Numbered from the stretch's first letter, positions 1-5,988 are shown. The stretch is DNA of 6,206 nt from Anaerolinea thermophila (GCA_022729775.1 DZBA01000020.1:12240-18445), one strand, 5' to 3'. Numbers and translations: made by a program. Notes: generated by a model not told the origin, from the letters alone.

Positions 1-61
1 AGGTTGAAAGTTGATTCGAGTAAACCTTCCAACCTTCCAACTTTACACCTTGAACCTTCTC
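1..61. repeat. Short intergenic stretch with AACCTTC microrepeats downstream of infB
   Basis: This is the DNA just past the infB stop codon. The word AACCTTC occurs at 23, 31 and 53, with the first two copies in direct tandem as AACCTTCC-AACCTTCC. Related words AGGTTGAAAGTT (from 1) and AACTTT (39-44) give weak inverted complementarity. I see no ORF, and no stem followed by a T-run on the minus strand that would mark a terminator for the nusA-infB operon. Transcription may therefore read on into a gene outside the window. The function of the repeats is unknown; simple slippage-derived sequence is the plain explanation. Confidence 0.45.
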
Positions 62-1831
62 CTACTCCACAACATAACAAACTAACTGGTCGCCGGATTG
101 GATGTCGCTGAAATTTTTGAAGCCGACGCCGCATTCATATCCTTGACGAATTTCCTTAACGTCGTCTTTTTCGTGGCGCAGGGATGAAAGGTCGCCTTCG
201 TAGACAACATCCGCGCCGCGCTGCAAGCGGACTTTCGCGCCGCGCTTGAGCTCGCCATCGGTCACTTTACAGCCCGCGACGCGCCCAAATTTGGAGGCGG
301 CAAAGACTTGAAGAACTTGTGCGCGCCCGATGATTTTCTCGACGAGTTTCGGCTCTAACATACCGTTGAGCGCCTTGCCGATGTCTTCGGTCATGCGGTA
401 GATGATTTCATACAGGCGGATGTCTACGCCTTCTTTTTCAGCCATGCGGCGCGCATCTACATCCGCTTGGACGTTGAATCCGATCACGATGGCGCTGGAA
501 GCAGAAGCGAGCATGACATCATTGACGCTGATGTTGCCCGTTTCCGCGTGCAGGATGCTGACGTTGATTTCGCCCTCGCCAAGTTTGTTCAATTCTGTAA
601 CGATGGGGTCGAGCGAGCCTTGCACGTCCGCTTTGACGATGAGGTTCAAGCCCTTGGCTTCGCCTGCCTTTACATTGGCAAACAAATCTTCGAGCGAGAC
701 TTTCTTTCTGAATTGCGCTTTTGTCTTTGCTTCGTCCAAACGCTCGCCGACAATGGCGCGCGCGATTTTTTCAGATTCAACCACGGCAAAGATGTCGCCA
801 GCGGATGGCACGTCATTAAGTCCCGTCACGGCAACCGGCGTAGAGGGACCGGCTTTCTTGATGGGTTTGCCTTTGTAATCGGTCATGGCGCGCAGTTTTC
901 CATACGCGGTGCCAACCACAACCACGTCGCCTGTTTCGAGCGTCCCATTTTGGACAAGCAGCGTGGCGATGGTGCCTTTGCTTTTATCGAGCTCGGCTTC
1001 GATGACTGTGCCAAGCACTTTGCCGCTGGGGTTGCCTTTGATGTCGTTGCTGTCTGCCACGAGCAGAATGCCTTCGAGCAAATCGTCAATGCCTTGTTTT
1101 TGCTTGGCAGAGACCGGCACGACCATTGTGTTACCGCCCCAATCATCGGGGACAAGTTCCTGTTCGGCGAGCTGCTGTTTAACGCGGTCGGGGTTTGCGT
1201 TGGATTTATCCACCTTATTCAACGCGACCATGATGGGGACACGCGCCGCTTTTGCGTGGGCGATTGCTTCTTTGGTTTGCGGCATTACGCCATCATCGGC
1301 GGCGACAACCAGCACGACAATATCCGCGCCTTGCGCGCCGCGCGCGCGCATCTGCGTAAATGCGGCGTGACCGGGCGTATCGAGGAAGGTGATCAACCGT
1401 CCCTTTTTTTCAATTTGATATGCTGCAATGTGCTGCGTGATTCCGCCGGCTTCCCCTGCGGCTACATCTGTCTGGCGGATGGCGTCCAATAGGCTGGTTT
1501 TGCCGTGGTCTACGTGACCAAGAATGGTGATCACCGGCGGGCGCGGTTTGAGGAGCGCTTTGTTTTCATCCGCAATCATTTGCCGCCAGAGCGGTACTTC
1601 ACCGGTCTCGACCTGCTTTTCTTCTTCTGCGACTTCAAGTACGGCATCAAAGCCATATTCCCCAACTACGATGGCGGCGGTGTCAAAATCCACCGTTTGG
1701 TTAATGGTTGCCATCACGCCGTTTGACATTAATTTTTTAATCAGGTCAATTGGGCTTTTTTCAATCTTCTGCGCCAGATCGCGTATCACGATGCTGGCAG
1801 GTAGTTCAAGTTTGCGTCCATTGCTGCTCAT
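62..1831 (-). CDS. infB: Translation initiation factor IF-2 (short form)
   Basis: IF2 is the cytoplasmic GTPase that brings fMet-tRNA to the 30S subunit and promotes 50S joining. The 589-residue product has an IF2_N-type helical domain at about 12-62, then a classical G domain: G1 GHVDHGKT (105-112), G2 GGITQHI (129-135), G3 DTPGH (151-155), G4 NKVD (205-208) and G5 SAK (241-243). Beta-barrel domain II lies at about 270-365, the IF2-specific domain III at about 385-485, and the C2 initiator-tRNA-binding barrel at about 500-589. C2 includes Cys521 (VAGC) and Cys567 (YECG), which align with cysteines of that domain in other IF2s. The long charged N-terminal extension of E. coli IF2 (890 residues in all) is absent, as in several deep-branching phyla. 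The ATG is fixed by AAGGAGGT (plus-strand 1837-1844) with a 5-nt spacer. It is the last gene of the visible operon, 81 nt after ylxR. Confidence 0.98.
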   Translation of the reverse strand: MSSNGRKLELPASIVIRDLAQKIEKSPIDLIKKLMSNGVMATINQTVDFDTAAIVVGEYGFDAVLEVAEEEKQVETGEVPLWRQMIADENKALLKPRPPVITILGHVDHGKTSLLDAIRQTDVAAGEAGGITQHIAAYQIEKKGRLITFLDTPGHAAFTQMRARGAQGADIVVLVVAADDGVMPQTKEAIAHAKAARVPIMVALNKVDKSNANPDRVKQQLAEQELVPDDWGGNTMVVPVSAKQKQGIDDLLEGILLVADSNDIKGNPSGKVLGTVIEAELDKSKGTIATLLVQNGTLETGDVVVVGTAYGKLRAMTDYKGKPIKKAGPSTPVAVTGLNDVPSAGDIFAVVESEKIARAIVGERLDEAKTKAQFRKKVSLEDLFANVKAGEAKGLNLIVKADVQGSLDPIVTELNKLGEGEINVSILHAETGNISVNDVMLASASSAIVIGFNVQADVDARRMAEKEGVDIRLYEIIYRMTEDIGKALNGMLEPKLVEKIIGRAQVLQVFAASKFGRVAGCKVTDGELKRGAKVRLQRGADVVYEGDLSSLRHEKDDVKEIRQGYECGVGFKNFSDIQSGDQLVCYVVE

Positions 1832-1836
1832 AAGCC

Positions 1837-1844
1837 ACCTCCTT
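1837..1844 (-). promoter_or_regulatory. Strong ribosome binding site of infB
   Basis: Read on the minus strand this is AAGGAGGT, five bases before the infB ATG. It is a near-perfect anti-16S match and the strongest Shine-Dalgarno in the window. It fixes the infB start and suggests that IF2 is translated independently of ylxR, whose stop codon lies 81 nt upstream. Confidence 0.85.
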
Positions 1845-1912
1845 CTGGTGTGCGAATCCCAACGCGCAGGATTTGCTTTTCTTCAATGACCGGGATGGCT
1901 ATGAGCGAGTGG

Positions 1913-2227
1913 CTATTCGTTCATGGGGCTATCGCCGGTCTCTACGTGGGGTAGGGTGTTCATAAAATCTTCCAGTTGCGCGCGATCCTTTTGGGTTAAC
2001 TCGGCTTTGAGCGCATGTGCCAGCGCGCCTCTTAATCCGCGCGTCCAGCATTCGCGCTGGTCGTGCAGGTATGCGCCCCTGCCAGCTAGTTTCCCGGTCG
2101 GGTCAATTTTAATCCCTTCGGTGGTGCGTACGATCCGTATCATATTCCTTTTGGGAAGGACTTCACGGCATCCTACGCACGTCCGCTGGGGTATATGTTT
2201 TACGCGGTGGGCGGGTTTCTTTTTCAC
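1913..2227 (-). CDS. ylxR: YlxR-family RNA-binding protein (RnpM-like)
   Basis: This small basic protein of 104 residues belongs to the YlxR (DUF448) family, found between nusA and infB in many bacteria. Visible hallmarks are RTCVGCR at 15-21, with the paired cysteines typical of the family, a basic segment PKRNMIRIVR (25-34), and the GRGAYL motif at 49-54. The C-terminal part is a helix-rich charged tail. In Bacillus subtilis the family member has been reported to bind the RNase P RNA and modulate RNase P (RnpM), so a similar role is possible here but is inferred. The start is GTG at 2225-2227. An in-frame TAA lies only 9 nt upstream of it, so no longer start exists, and the next ATG (codon 29) would remove the family motif. 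There is no clear Shine-Dalgarno, only AAAG abutting the GTG. It lies 70 nt after nusA. No ylxQ (L7Ae-like) gene follows, unlike in Bacillus. Confidence 0.93.
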   Translation of the reverse strand: MKKKPAHRVKHIPQRTCVGCREVLPKRNMIRIVRTTEGIKIDPTGKLAGRGAYLHDQRECWTRGLRGALAHALKAELTQKDRAQLEDFMNTLPHVETGDSPMNE

Positions 2228-2229
2228 CT

Positions 2230-2271
2230 TTATTCTTTATTTCTGGAGTCCGCCTGCAAAGAGACGGACAT
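2230..2271 (-). CDS. Possible 13-codon upstream ORF in the nusA-ylxR gap
   Basis: On the minus strand an ATG (2269-2271) opens a frame reading MSVSLQADSRNKE and ending at TAA (2230-2232), two bases before the ylxR GTG. The purine run GGAG lies only 2 nt before the ATG, which is closer than a working Shine-Dalgarno normally sits. The ORF overlaps the hairpin at 2248-2269. Its only support is its position: because ylxR lacks a good ribosome binding site of its own, termination-reinitiation could deliver ribosomes to the GTG. It may equally be chance. Confidence 0.2.
   Translation of the reverse strand: MSVSLQADSRNKE
2248..2269 (-). promoter_or_regulatory. Hairpin between nusA and ylxR
   Basis: In the minus-strand RNA, GUCCGUC pairs with GGCGGAC over seven positions (one G-U), with the loop UCUUUGCA. 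Flanking GGAG and CTCC could extend the base of the stem with a bulge. The 3' side continues as AGAAATAAAG rather than a U-tract, so it does not look like an intrinsic terminator. It may be an RNA-processing or translation-control structure ahead of ylxR, or simply a chance stem. Confidence 0.4.
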
Positions 2272-2297
2272 AACTCCAAAGTATTGGGTGGGAATGG

Positions 2298-4238
2298 TTA
2301 TTCCCAAGTCTCTTCTTCGTCGCCGCGTTTGTGAATCTTGCGTCCAACCACAGTGCCGAGGCTTTCGTCGAATTCCAATTCAACAGATTTCTTCTTGCCC
2401 TTTTTGCCCTTTTTGTTTTTATCGAGCGAGTCGTCGTCTTCGGACGCGGGGGTTTGGAATATCTCGGGCTTGATTTTGAACAGTTCATCTAGCACGACGC
2501 CGTCTTTTGCATTCTCGGTGTCTTCTTCTTCGACGACCTTCTTCGCTTCTTTCTTCCCTTCGGCGGATTTCTTCGGCGCGGGTGTTTCTGCTGCTGCAAC
2601 AGGTTCGGCGGGAGCTGCAGCCGGCGCGGTTTCTGTCGCCTCTGTCGCTGCGGGCGCGGTCTCCACCGCCGCTACTGCGACAGGTTCTTCCACCTTGACG
2701 GGTTCACCCGGTTCGGGCTGGGCTTCAGGTTCAGGTTCGGGGAAGGTCAGCGCGGCAAGGGCTTCTTCGACATTTTGGATTGCCTTCGCGCCAATGCCTG
2801 CCAATCCTAATACTTTATTTGGGTTGGTCTTGAGCGTAAACATCAATTCGCCGACGGTTTCATAGCCCGCTTCGGTGAGGATGTTGCAAATATGTTCCTT
2901 GATGCCCGATTCGTACATGGACATTTTGAACGCGGCAAGCGGAACATCTGCGCGCACTGCTGAGACGCGCTCTTCTTCCACGCGGACTGATTCTTCCTTC
3001 GCTTGAATGGTGCGGCGTTCTACGCGGTCAACGAACTGACCGAGCGCGGCGTATTCCTCCGGCGTGACCGGGCGGTTTTCGGCTTTCTTGGCGAGGATTT
3101 CTTCCATCTGCGGAAGCGCTTCCACGGCTGCGGGCAGCATCTCGGCAAGTTCGGGTTTATCGCGCAGTTTCTTAATCGCATCCCCGCCCGCTTCGGTCAG
3201 CGATTTGATGTCAATGCGCCAGCCGGTCAACTTGGCGGCGAGTCGCGCGTTTTGCCCGTCGCGCCCGATGGCAAGGCTGAGCTGGTCTTCGCCGACGACA
3301 ACGGTTGCAGTGTGCGCGCCTTCATCTTCGGCAAGGTATACGCCGGTTACGCGCGCGGGGCTGATGGCTTTGGAGATGTAAACAACGGGGTCTTGATCCC
3401 ATTGGATGATGTCAATTTTTTCGTCGTGCAGTTCTTTGACGATGGCTTGAATACGCACGCCTTTGATGCCCACGCACGCGCCCACCGGGTCAATGCCGGT
3501 TTGCGTGGCAGATACGGCGACTTTTGCGCGCGCGCCGGGTTCGCGGGAAATGGCGCGGATTTCGACAATGCCGTGATAGATTTCCGGCACTTCGTTTTCG
3601 AGCAGGCGGCGCAGGAAGTTGCGATGCGCGCGCGAGAGGACGATTTGCGGTCCGCGCGTGCCGTCTTTGACTTCCATCACCACCGCGCGGATGCGGTCAT
3701 GCAGTTTGAGTTTTTCGCCGGGAATTTTTTGGGTGTTGGGCATTACGCCTTCAGCCTTCATATCGAGACCGATGGTGACGCCCTGCGCGTTGCTTGCCTG
3801 CACCAAGCCGGAGACGATTTCACCGATTTGGCGTTCGAAGTATTGCATCTGGTTGGAGCGTTCTGCTTCGCGGATGCGCTGTTGGATGACTTGACGCGCC
3901 GTTTGCGCCGCCACGCGACCAAAATCTGTGGGCGTGGATTCGACCACGACCATATCGCCGGGCTGCGCTTCGGGTTTGATTTTGCGCGCTTCATCCAATG
4001 TAACTTCGGTGCGCGCGTCTACGACGGCGTCTTCGACGACTTCCTTCTCCGCGTATACAATGACCGCGCCAGTGTCGGGGTCGAGTTTCGCTTCCACATA
4101 TTGCGCTGTGGACGCGTTCACTGCCCGCCGATATGCAGATACCATCGCGGATTCGATTGCTGTAACTACGACATCCTTTGCGAGTTGTTTTTCTTCCAAG
4201 ACCTCATTGAATGCCAGCGCGAAATCATTTTTTGCCAT
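2298..4238 (-). CDS. nusA: Transcription termination/antitermination protein NusA, with extended C-terminal tail
   Basis: NusA binds RNA polymerase and nascent RNA and influences pausing, termination and antitermination. Domains in order: N-terminal RNAP-binding domain at about 1-125 (including FNEVLEEKQL), S1 domain at about 135-200, KH1 with GACVGIKGVRIQ (253-264), KH2 with AIGRDGQNARLA (323-334), a helical linker at about 350-430, and a helix-hairpin-helix repeat near 437-497 (VLGLAGIGAKAIQNVEEAL). The protein is 646 residues, against 495 in E. coli and about 370 in Bacillus. The excess lies mainly after residue 498: a Pro/Glu/Ala-rich segment (499-555), a charged stretch, a Lys-rich run (KNKKGKKGKKK, 607-617) and a final block VVGRKIHKRGDEEETW. 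The ATG is preceded by TGGAG with an 8-nt spacer. It is the first gene of the operon; rimP, its usual upstream neighbour, is absent and the next gene is divergent. Confidence 0.97.
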   Translation of the reverse strand: MAKNDFALAFNEVLEEKQLAKDVVVTAIESAMVSAYRRAVNASTAQYVEAKLDPDTGAVIVYAEKEVVEDAVVDARTEVTLDEARKIKPEAQPGDMVVVESTPTDFGRVAAQTARQVIQQRIREAERSNQMQYFERQIGEIVSGLVQASNAQGVTIGLDMKAEGVMPNTQKIPGEKLKLHDRIRAVVMEVKDGTRGPQIVLSRAHRNFLRRLLENEVPEIYHGIVEIRAISREPGARAKVAVSATQTGIDPVGACVGIKGVRIQAIVKELHDEKIDIIQWDQDPVVYISKAISPARVTGVYLAEDEGAHTATVVVGEDQLSLAIGRDGQNARLAAKLTGWRIDIKSLTEAGGDAIKKLRDKPELAEMLPAAVEALPQMEEILAKKAENRPVTPEEYAALGQFVDRVERRTIQAKEESVRVEEERVSAVRADVPLAAFKMSMYESGIKEHICNILTEAGYETVGELMFTLKTNPNKVLGLAGIGAKAIQNVEEALAALTFPEPEPEAQPEPGEPVKVEEPVAVAAVETAPAATEATETAPAAAPAEPVAAAETPAPKKSAEGKKEAKKVVEEEDTENAKDGVVLDELFKIKPEIFQTPASEDDDSLDKNKKGKKGKKKSVELEFDESLGTVVGRKIHKRGDEEETWE

Positions 4239-4271
4239 GCTGCTTACTCCATTACTCCTATTTACAAGCAG

Positions 4272-4294
4272 AAAAGTGGGGGTGACCCACTTTT
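4272..4294 (-). promoter_or_regulatory. Perfect 9-bp hairpin in the nusA leader
   Basis: AAAAGTGGG and CCCACTTTT form an uninterrupted 9-bp inverted repeat around a 5-nt loop (TCACC on the minus strand). It ends 33 nt before the nusA ATG and begins about 30 nt after the predicted start site, so it lies wholly inside the 5' untranslated leader. A short U4 follows in both directions, so a weak intrinsic terminator or attenuator on either strand is possible. Autoregulation of nusA operons through leader termination is known from other bacteria; here that role is inferred. I recall AGTGGG-loop-CCCACT hairpins in front of rimP-nusA operons of Firmicutes, but could not check this. Confidence 0.6.
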
Positions 4295-4330
4295 CGGTGT
4301 CGTCTCTATGGGGTTTTCCTTACACGCAGG

Positions 4331-4359
4331 ATTTTAGCATAGAGGCATGGAAGGCGCAA
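4331..4359 (-). promoter_or_regulatory. Probable sigma70-type promoter of the nusA-ylxR-infB operon
   Basis: Read on the minus strand there is a -35-like TTGCGC (4354-4359), a 17-bp spacer, and the -10 hexamer TAAAAT (4331-4336). The -10 is directly preceded by TGC, which gives an extended -10 (TGnTAAAAT). The -10 matches five of six consensus bases and the spacing is ideal; the -35 matches only the TTG. A start near 4324 would give a leader of roughly 86 nt containing the 4272-4294 hairpin. No other minus-strand candidate between the two divergent genes looks as good. Confidence 0.6.
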
Positions 4360-4368
4360 GGGATTTTT

Positions 4369-4374
4369 TATAAT
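4369..4374 (+). promoter_or_regulatory. Exact TATAAT hexamer, possible distal -10 for the transporter unit
   Basis: This is a consensus -10 hexamer 80 nt upstream of the transporter start codon. No convincing -35 is present at the right distance, and there is no TG extension. It lies about 10 bp beyond the -35 element of the divergent nusA promoter, so if both are used the two polymerases would compete. Confidence 0.3.
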
Positions 4375-4397
4375 GAGATGCAAGCCACGCGCGGGAG

Positions 4398-4403
4398 TAT
4401 AAT
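4398..4403 (+). promoter_or_regulatory. Exact TATAAT hexamer, likely proximal -10 for the transporter unit
   Basis: This second consensus -10 hexamer lies 22 nt before the leader ORF start codon and 50 nt before the transporter ATG. The best -35-like sequences upstream are poor: GATGCA at 15 bp, or ATGCAA at 14 bp. If it is used, transcription would begin near 4410, at the AAAAGGAG ribosome binding site, giving a very short leader. Confidence 0.4.
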
Positions 4404-4406
4404 TTC

Positions 4407-4414
4407 AAAAGGAG
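4407..4414 (+). promoter_or_regulatory. Shine-Dalgarno in front of the leader ORF
   Basis: AAAAGGAG is the best plus-strand ribosome binding sequence in this gap, with a 10-nt spacer to the ATG at 4425. It is too far (39 nt) from the transporter ATG at 4454 to serve it directly. This is the main evidence that the small leader ORF is translated. Confidence 0.55.
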
Positions 4415-4424
4415 ATTAATTGTA

Positions 4425-4457
4425 ATGGATATGCACAACACAAAAGGGAAACTATGA
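4425..4457 (+). CDS. Possible 10-residue leader peptide coupled to the transporter gene
   Basis: The frame reads MDMHNTKGKL and stops at TGA (4455-4457). That stop overlaps the transporter start codon as ATGA, the classic arrangement for translational coupling. A good Shine-Dalgarno, AAAAGGAG, precedes it with a 10-nt spacer, while the transporter's own site (AAAGGG, 5-6 nt before its ATG) is weaker. The peptide has no run of a single amino acid that would suggest classical amino-acid attenuation. I infer that it may serve to load ribosomes onto the transporter start. It could also be a chance frame, since ten codons carry little statistical weight. Confidence 0.4.
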   Translation: MDMHNTKGKL

Positions 4458-5350
4458 ACTGGATTGGTGAAATTGCCGGGCTTTCCGCATCCTTTCTTTT
4501 TGCAATTACCGCCATCATCTACACAAACGTAGGGCGTTTGGTTGGCTCACAAATCACCAACCGAATGCGCATCTCGTTTGCCTTGCTCTACCTGCTCATC
4601 TTGAATTTGATTCTCTTTCGCGAGCCGCTGCCCTTCTCCGCAGACTCTTCGCGCTGGGCTTGGCTGATGATTTCCGGCATCGTCGGGCTGGCGCTGGGAG
4701 ATATGTTCCTCTTTCAATCTTTCATTTCTGTTGGGGCGCGTCTCGGCAGTTTATTGTTAAGCCTTGCCCCCATCTTCGGCTCTGTTATCGCGTGGGTTTT
4801 CTTCGGCGAGACGCTGACCTTCATGCAAATCGTCGGCATCACGCTGGCGCTCGCGGGAATCGGATGGGTGGTCATGTCACATGAAGAACCGGAAAACACC
4901 CCGCGCGGACATACGCAGCGCGGAGTCATTTTCGGCATCCTCGCCGGGCTGGGGCAAGCGGCGGGCTTCGTCCTCTCCAAACAGGGCATGACGGAAAACT
5001 TTCCGCCGTTTCAAGCAAACGCAGTCCGCATGTTGGCAGCGGCGATCTTCGTCTGGTTGTGGACTGTCTTGCAAGGACAGGCAGGCGCGACATTTTCCAC
5101 AATTCGCAAACATCCGCGCGCGCTGTGGTTGATAGCCATTGGCGCGTTCATTGGTCCCGTATTGGGAGTAACCTTATCGCTGCTGGCAGTGCAGCGCGTG
5201 GAAGTTGGCATCGCCAGTACCTTGACCGCGCTATCGCCTGTGGCGGTCATTCCCATCAGCTACTTTATGTTCAACGAGAAAGTTGGCTGGCGAGCCATTG
5301 CCGGCACCCTGCTTGCAGTGGCGGGCGTGGCGATGTTATTCCTCGCTTGA
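4454..5350 (+). CDS. EamA/DMT-superfamily transporter, ten transmembrane helices
   Basis: This 298-residue inner-membrane protein has the two-repeat layout of the drug/metabolite transporter superfamily. The first EamA repeat spans about 6-141 and the second about 157-297. Roughly ten hydrophobic helices can be traced, near 7-26, 39-56, 69-86, 97-117, 124-142, 157-176, 189-207, 223-243, 251-272 and 279-297. Typical family features are the FGETLT motif (117-122) leading into helix 5, the matching FNEKVGW (273-279) leading into helix 10, and a charged central loop (HEEPENTPRGHTQR, 143-156) joining the halves. Length is normal for the family. DMT proteins export or exchange amino acids, nucleosides, sugars or drugs; the substrate cannot be told from sequence. 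The chosen ATG gives a complete first helix and has AAAGGG 5-6 nt upstream. It is followed after 40 nt by the C92-like gene, in the same direction. Confidence 0.92.
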   Translation: MNWIGEIAGLSASFLFAITAIIYTNVGRLVGSQITNRMRISFALLYLLILNLILFREPLPFSADSSRWAWLMISGIVGLALGDMFLFQSFISVGARLGSLLLSLAPIFGSVIAWVFFGETLTFMQIVGITLALAGIGWVVMSHEEPENTPRGHTQRGVIFGILAGLGQAAGFVLSKQGMTENFPPFQANAVRMLAAAIFVWLWTVLQGQAGATFSTIRKHPRALWLIAIGAFIGPVLGVTLSLLAVQRVEVGIASTLTALSPVAVIPISYFMFNEKVGWRAIAGTLLAVAGVAMLFLA

Positions 5351-5390
5351 AACCCTCGGCGCGTTTTTGCGTATGCTGAATGGAGAAATT

Positions 5391-5981
5391 ATGATTCATC
5401 GTTACGAAATCAACGGCTTGACCGTGCAGACCGGCGACATCATCTGCACGATGAACGGCAAACCCGATATTCTGCCGGGCGAGTTTTGGCGGCTGGTGGG
5501 CAAGCTTGTCCCCGGTGATGTAGACCACGTCGCCATGTATCTCGGACCCAACGGACGCTGCATCGAAGCGGGCGCGCTGGGCGTGGTCACATTCGAGGTA
5601 AAAGACGGCGTTTGGGATTCGGAATATTTGATGAAGAGGCGCGGACACCTCGTGGATACTTTTTACGGCATCGCCTATCCGCTTGCCGGGCGCGGACTTT
5701 CATCCGAACTCGAAGATCAACTCCGCGCGGATATTTACGCTTTTGCGCTTTTGCAAGTCGGGAAGTCCTACAACCTGAATTTTCTCAACTCGGACACCGA
5801 TGACGCTTTTTATTGCAGCCAGTTGATTTATCGCGCGTACTTGCGCTGCGGCATTGACTTGAACACCGGCATGGCGATGGAAGCGCTGCCTGGCACAAAC
5901 CAAATCATTTATCCGCAGGAAATTTGGGATGAGTGTATTCACAGGCTGGCGCAGCCGTTATCCATCCACAACGGCGGTTGA
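5391..5981 (+). CDS. YiiX/C92-like permuted papain-fold (NlpC/P60 superfamily) hydrolase
   Basis: This 196-residue protein resembles the YaeF/YiiX group (peptidase C92) of circularly permuted NlpC/P60 enzymes, in which the His comes before the Cys. The signature elements are GDII (15-18), the putative catalytic His46 in DHVAMYLG, Glu59 in the CIEAG segment, and the putative nucleophile Cys142 in FYCSQLIYRAY. All are present, so the enzyme should be active, as a peptidase/amidase or lipid-modifying thiol hydrolase. The family is poorly characterised and the substrate is unknown. No signal peptide or membrane segment is visible, pointing to the cytoplasm. The ATG at 5391 is chosen because GGAG (5382-5385) lies 5 nt upstream and family similarity begins soon after. 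An in-frame ATG at 5373 and a frame open back to 5283 would extend into eamA and add unrelated residues. It is 40 nt after the transporter gene, probably co-transcribed. Confidence 0.82.
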   Translation: MIHRYEINGLTVQTGDIICTMNGKPDILPGEFWRLVGKLVPGDVDHVAMYLGPNGRCIEAGALGVVTFEVKDGVWDSEYLMKRRGHLVDTFYGIAYPLAGRGLSSELEDQLRADIYAFALLQVGKSYNLNFLNSDTDDAFYCSQLIYRAYLRCGIDLNTGMAMEALPGTNQIIYPQEIWDECIHRLAQPLSIHNGG

Positions 5982-5988
5982 AGAGACA

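Noticed and set aside
467..1492. A 341-codon plus-strand open frame opposite infB
   Set aside because: It mirrors the IF2 G domain and domain II codons, and its residue composition (rich in F, H, D, G, R) is typical of an antisense shadow.
4243..4251. A start-stop mini-ORF (ATG GAG TAA) on the minus strand just before nusA
   Set aside because: The upstream AGGAG is only 2 nt from this ATG, too close to work well, and the GGAG inside it is better explained as the nusA Shine-Dalgarno.
4272..4294. A strong bidirectional intrinsic terminator
   Set aside because: Only four T residues follow on either strand and the genes on both sides point away from it, so a leader hairpin fits better than a gene-end terminator.
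3003..4337. A 444-codon open frame on the plus strand opposite nusA
   Set aside because: It is antisense to a fully convincing NusA, has no family-like motifs, and arises from the GC-biased codon pattern of the real gene.
5283..5390. Longer N-terminus for the C92-like protein, starting inside the transporter gene
   Set aside because: The extra 36 residues overlap eamA out of frame and are not family-like, whereas the ATG at 5391 has GGAG at an ideal distance.
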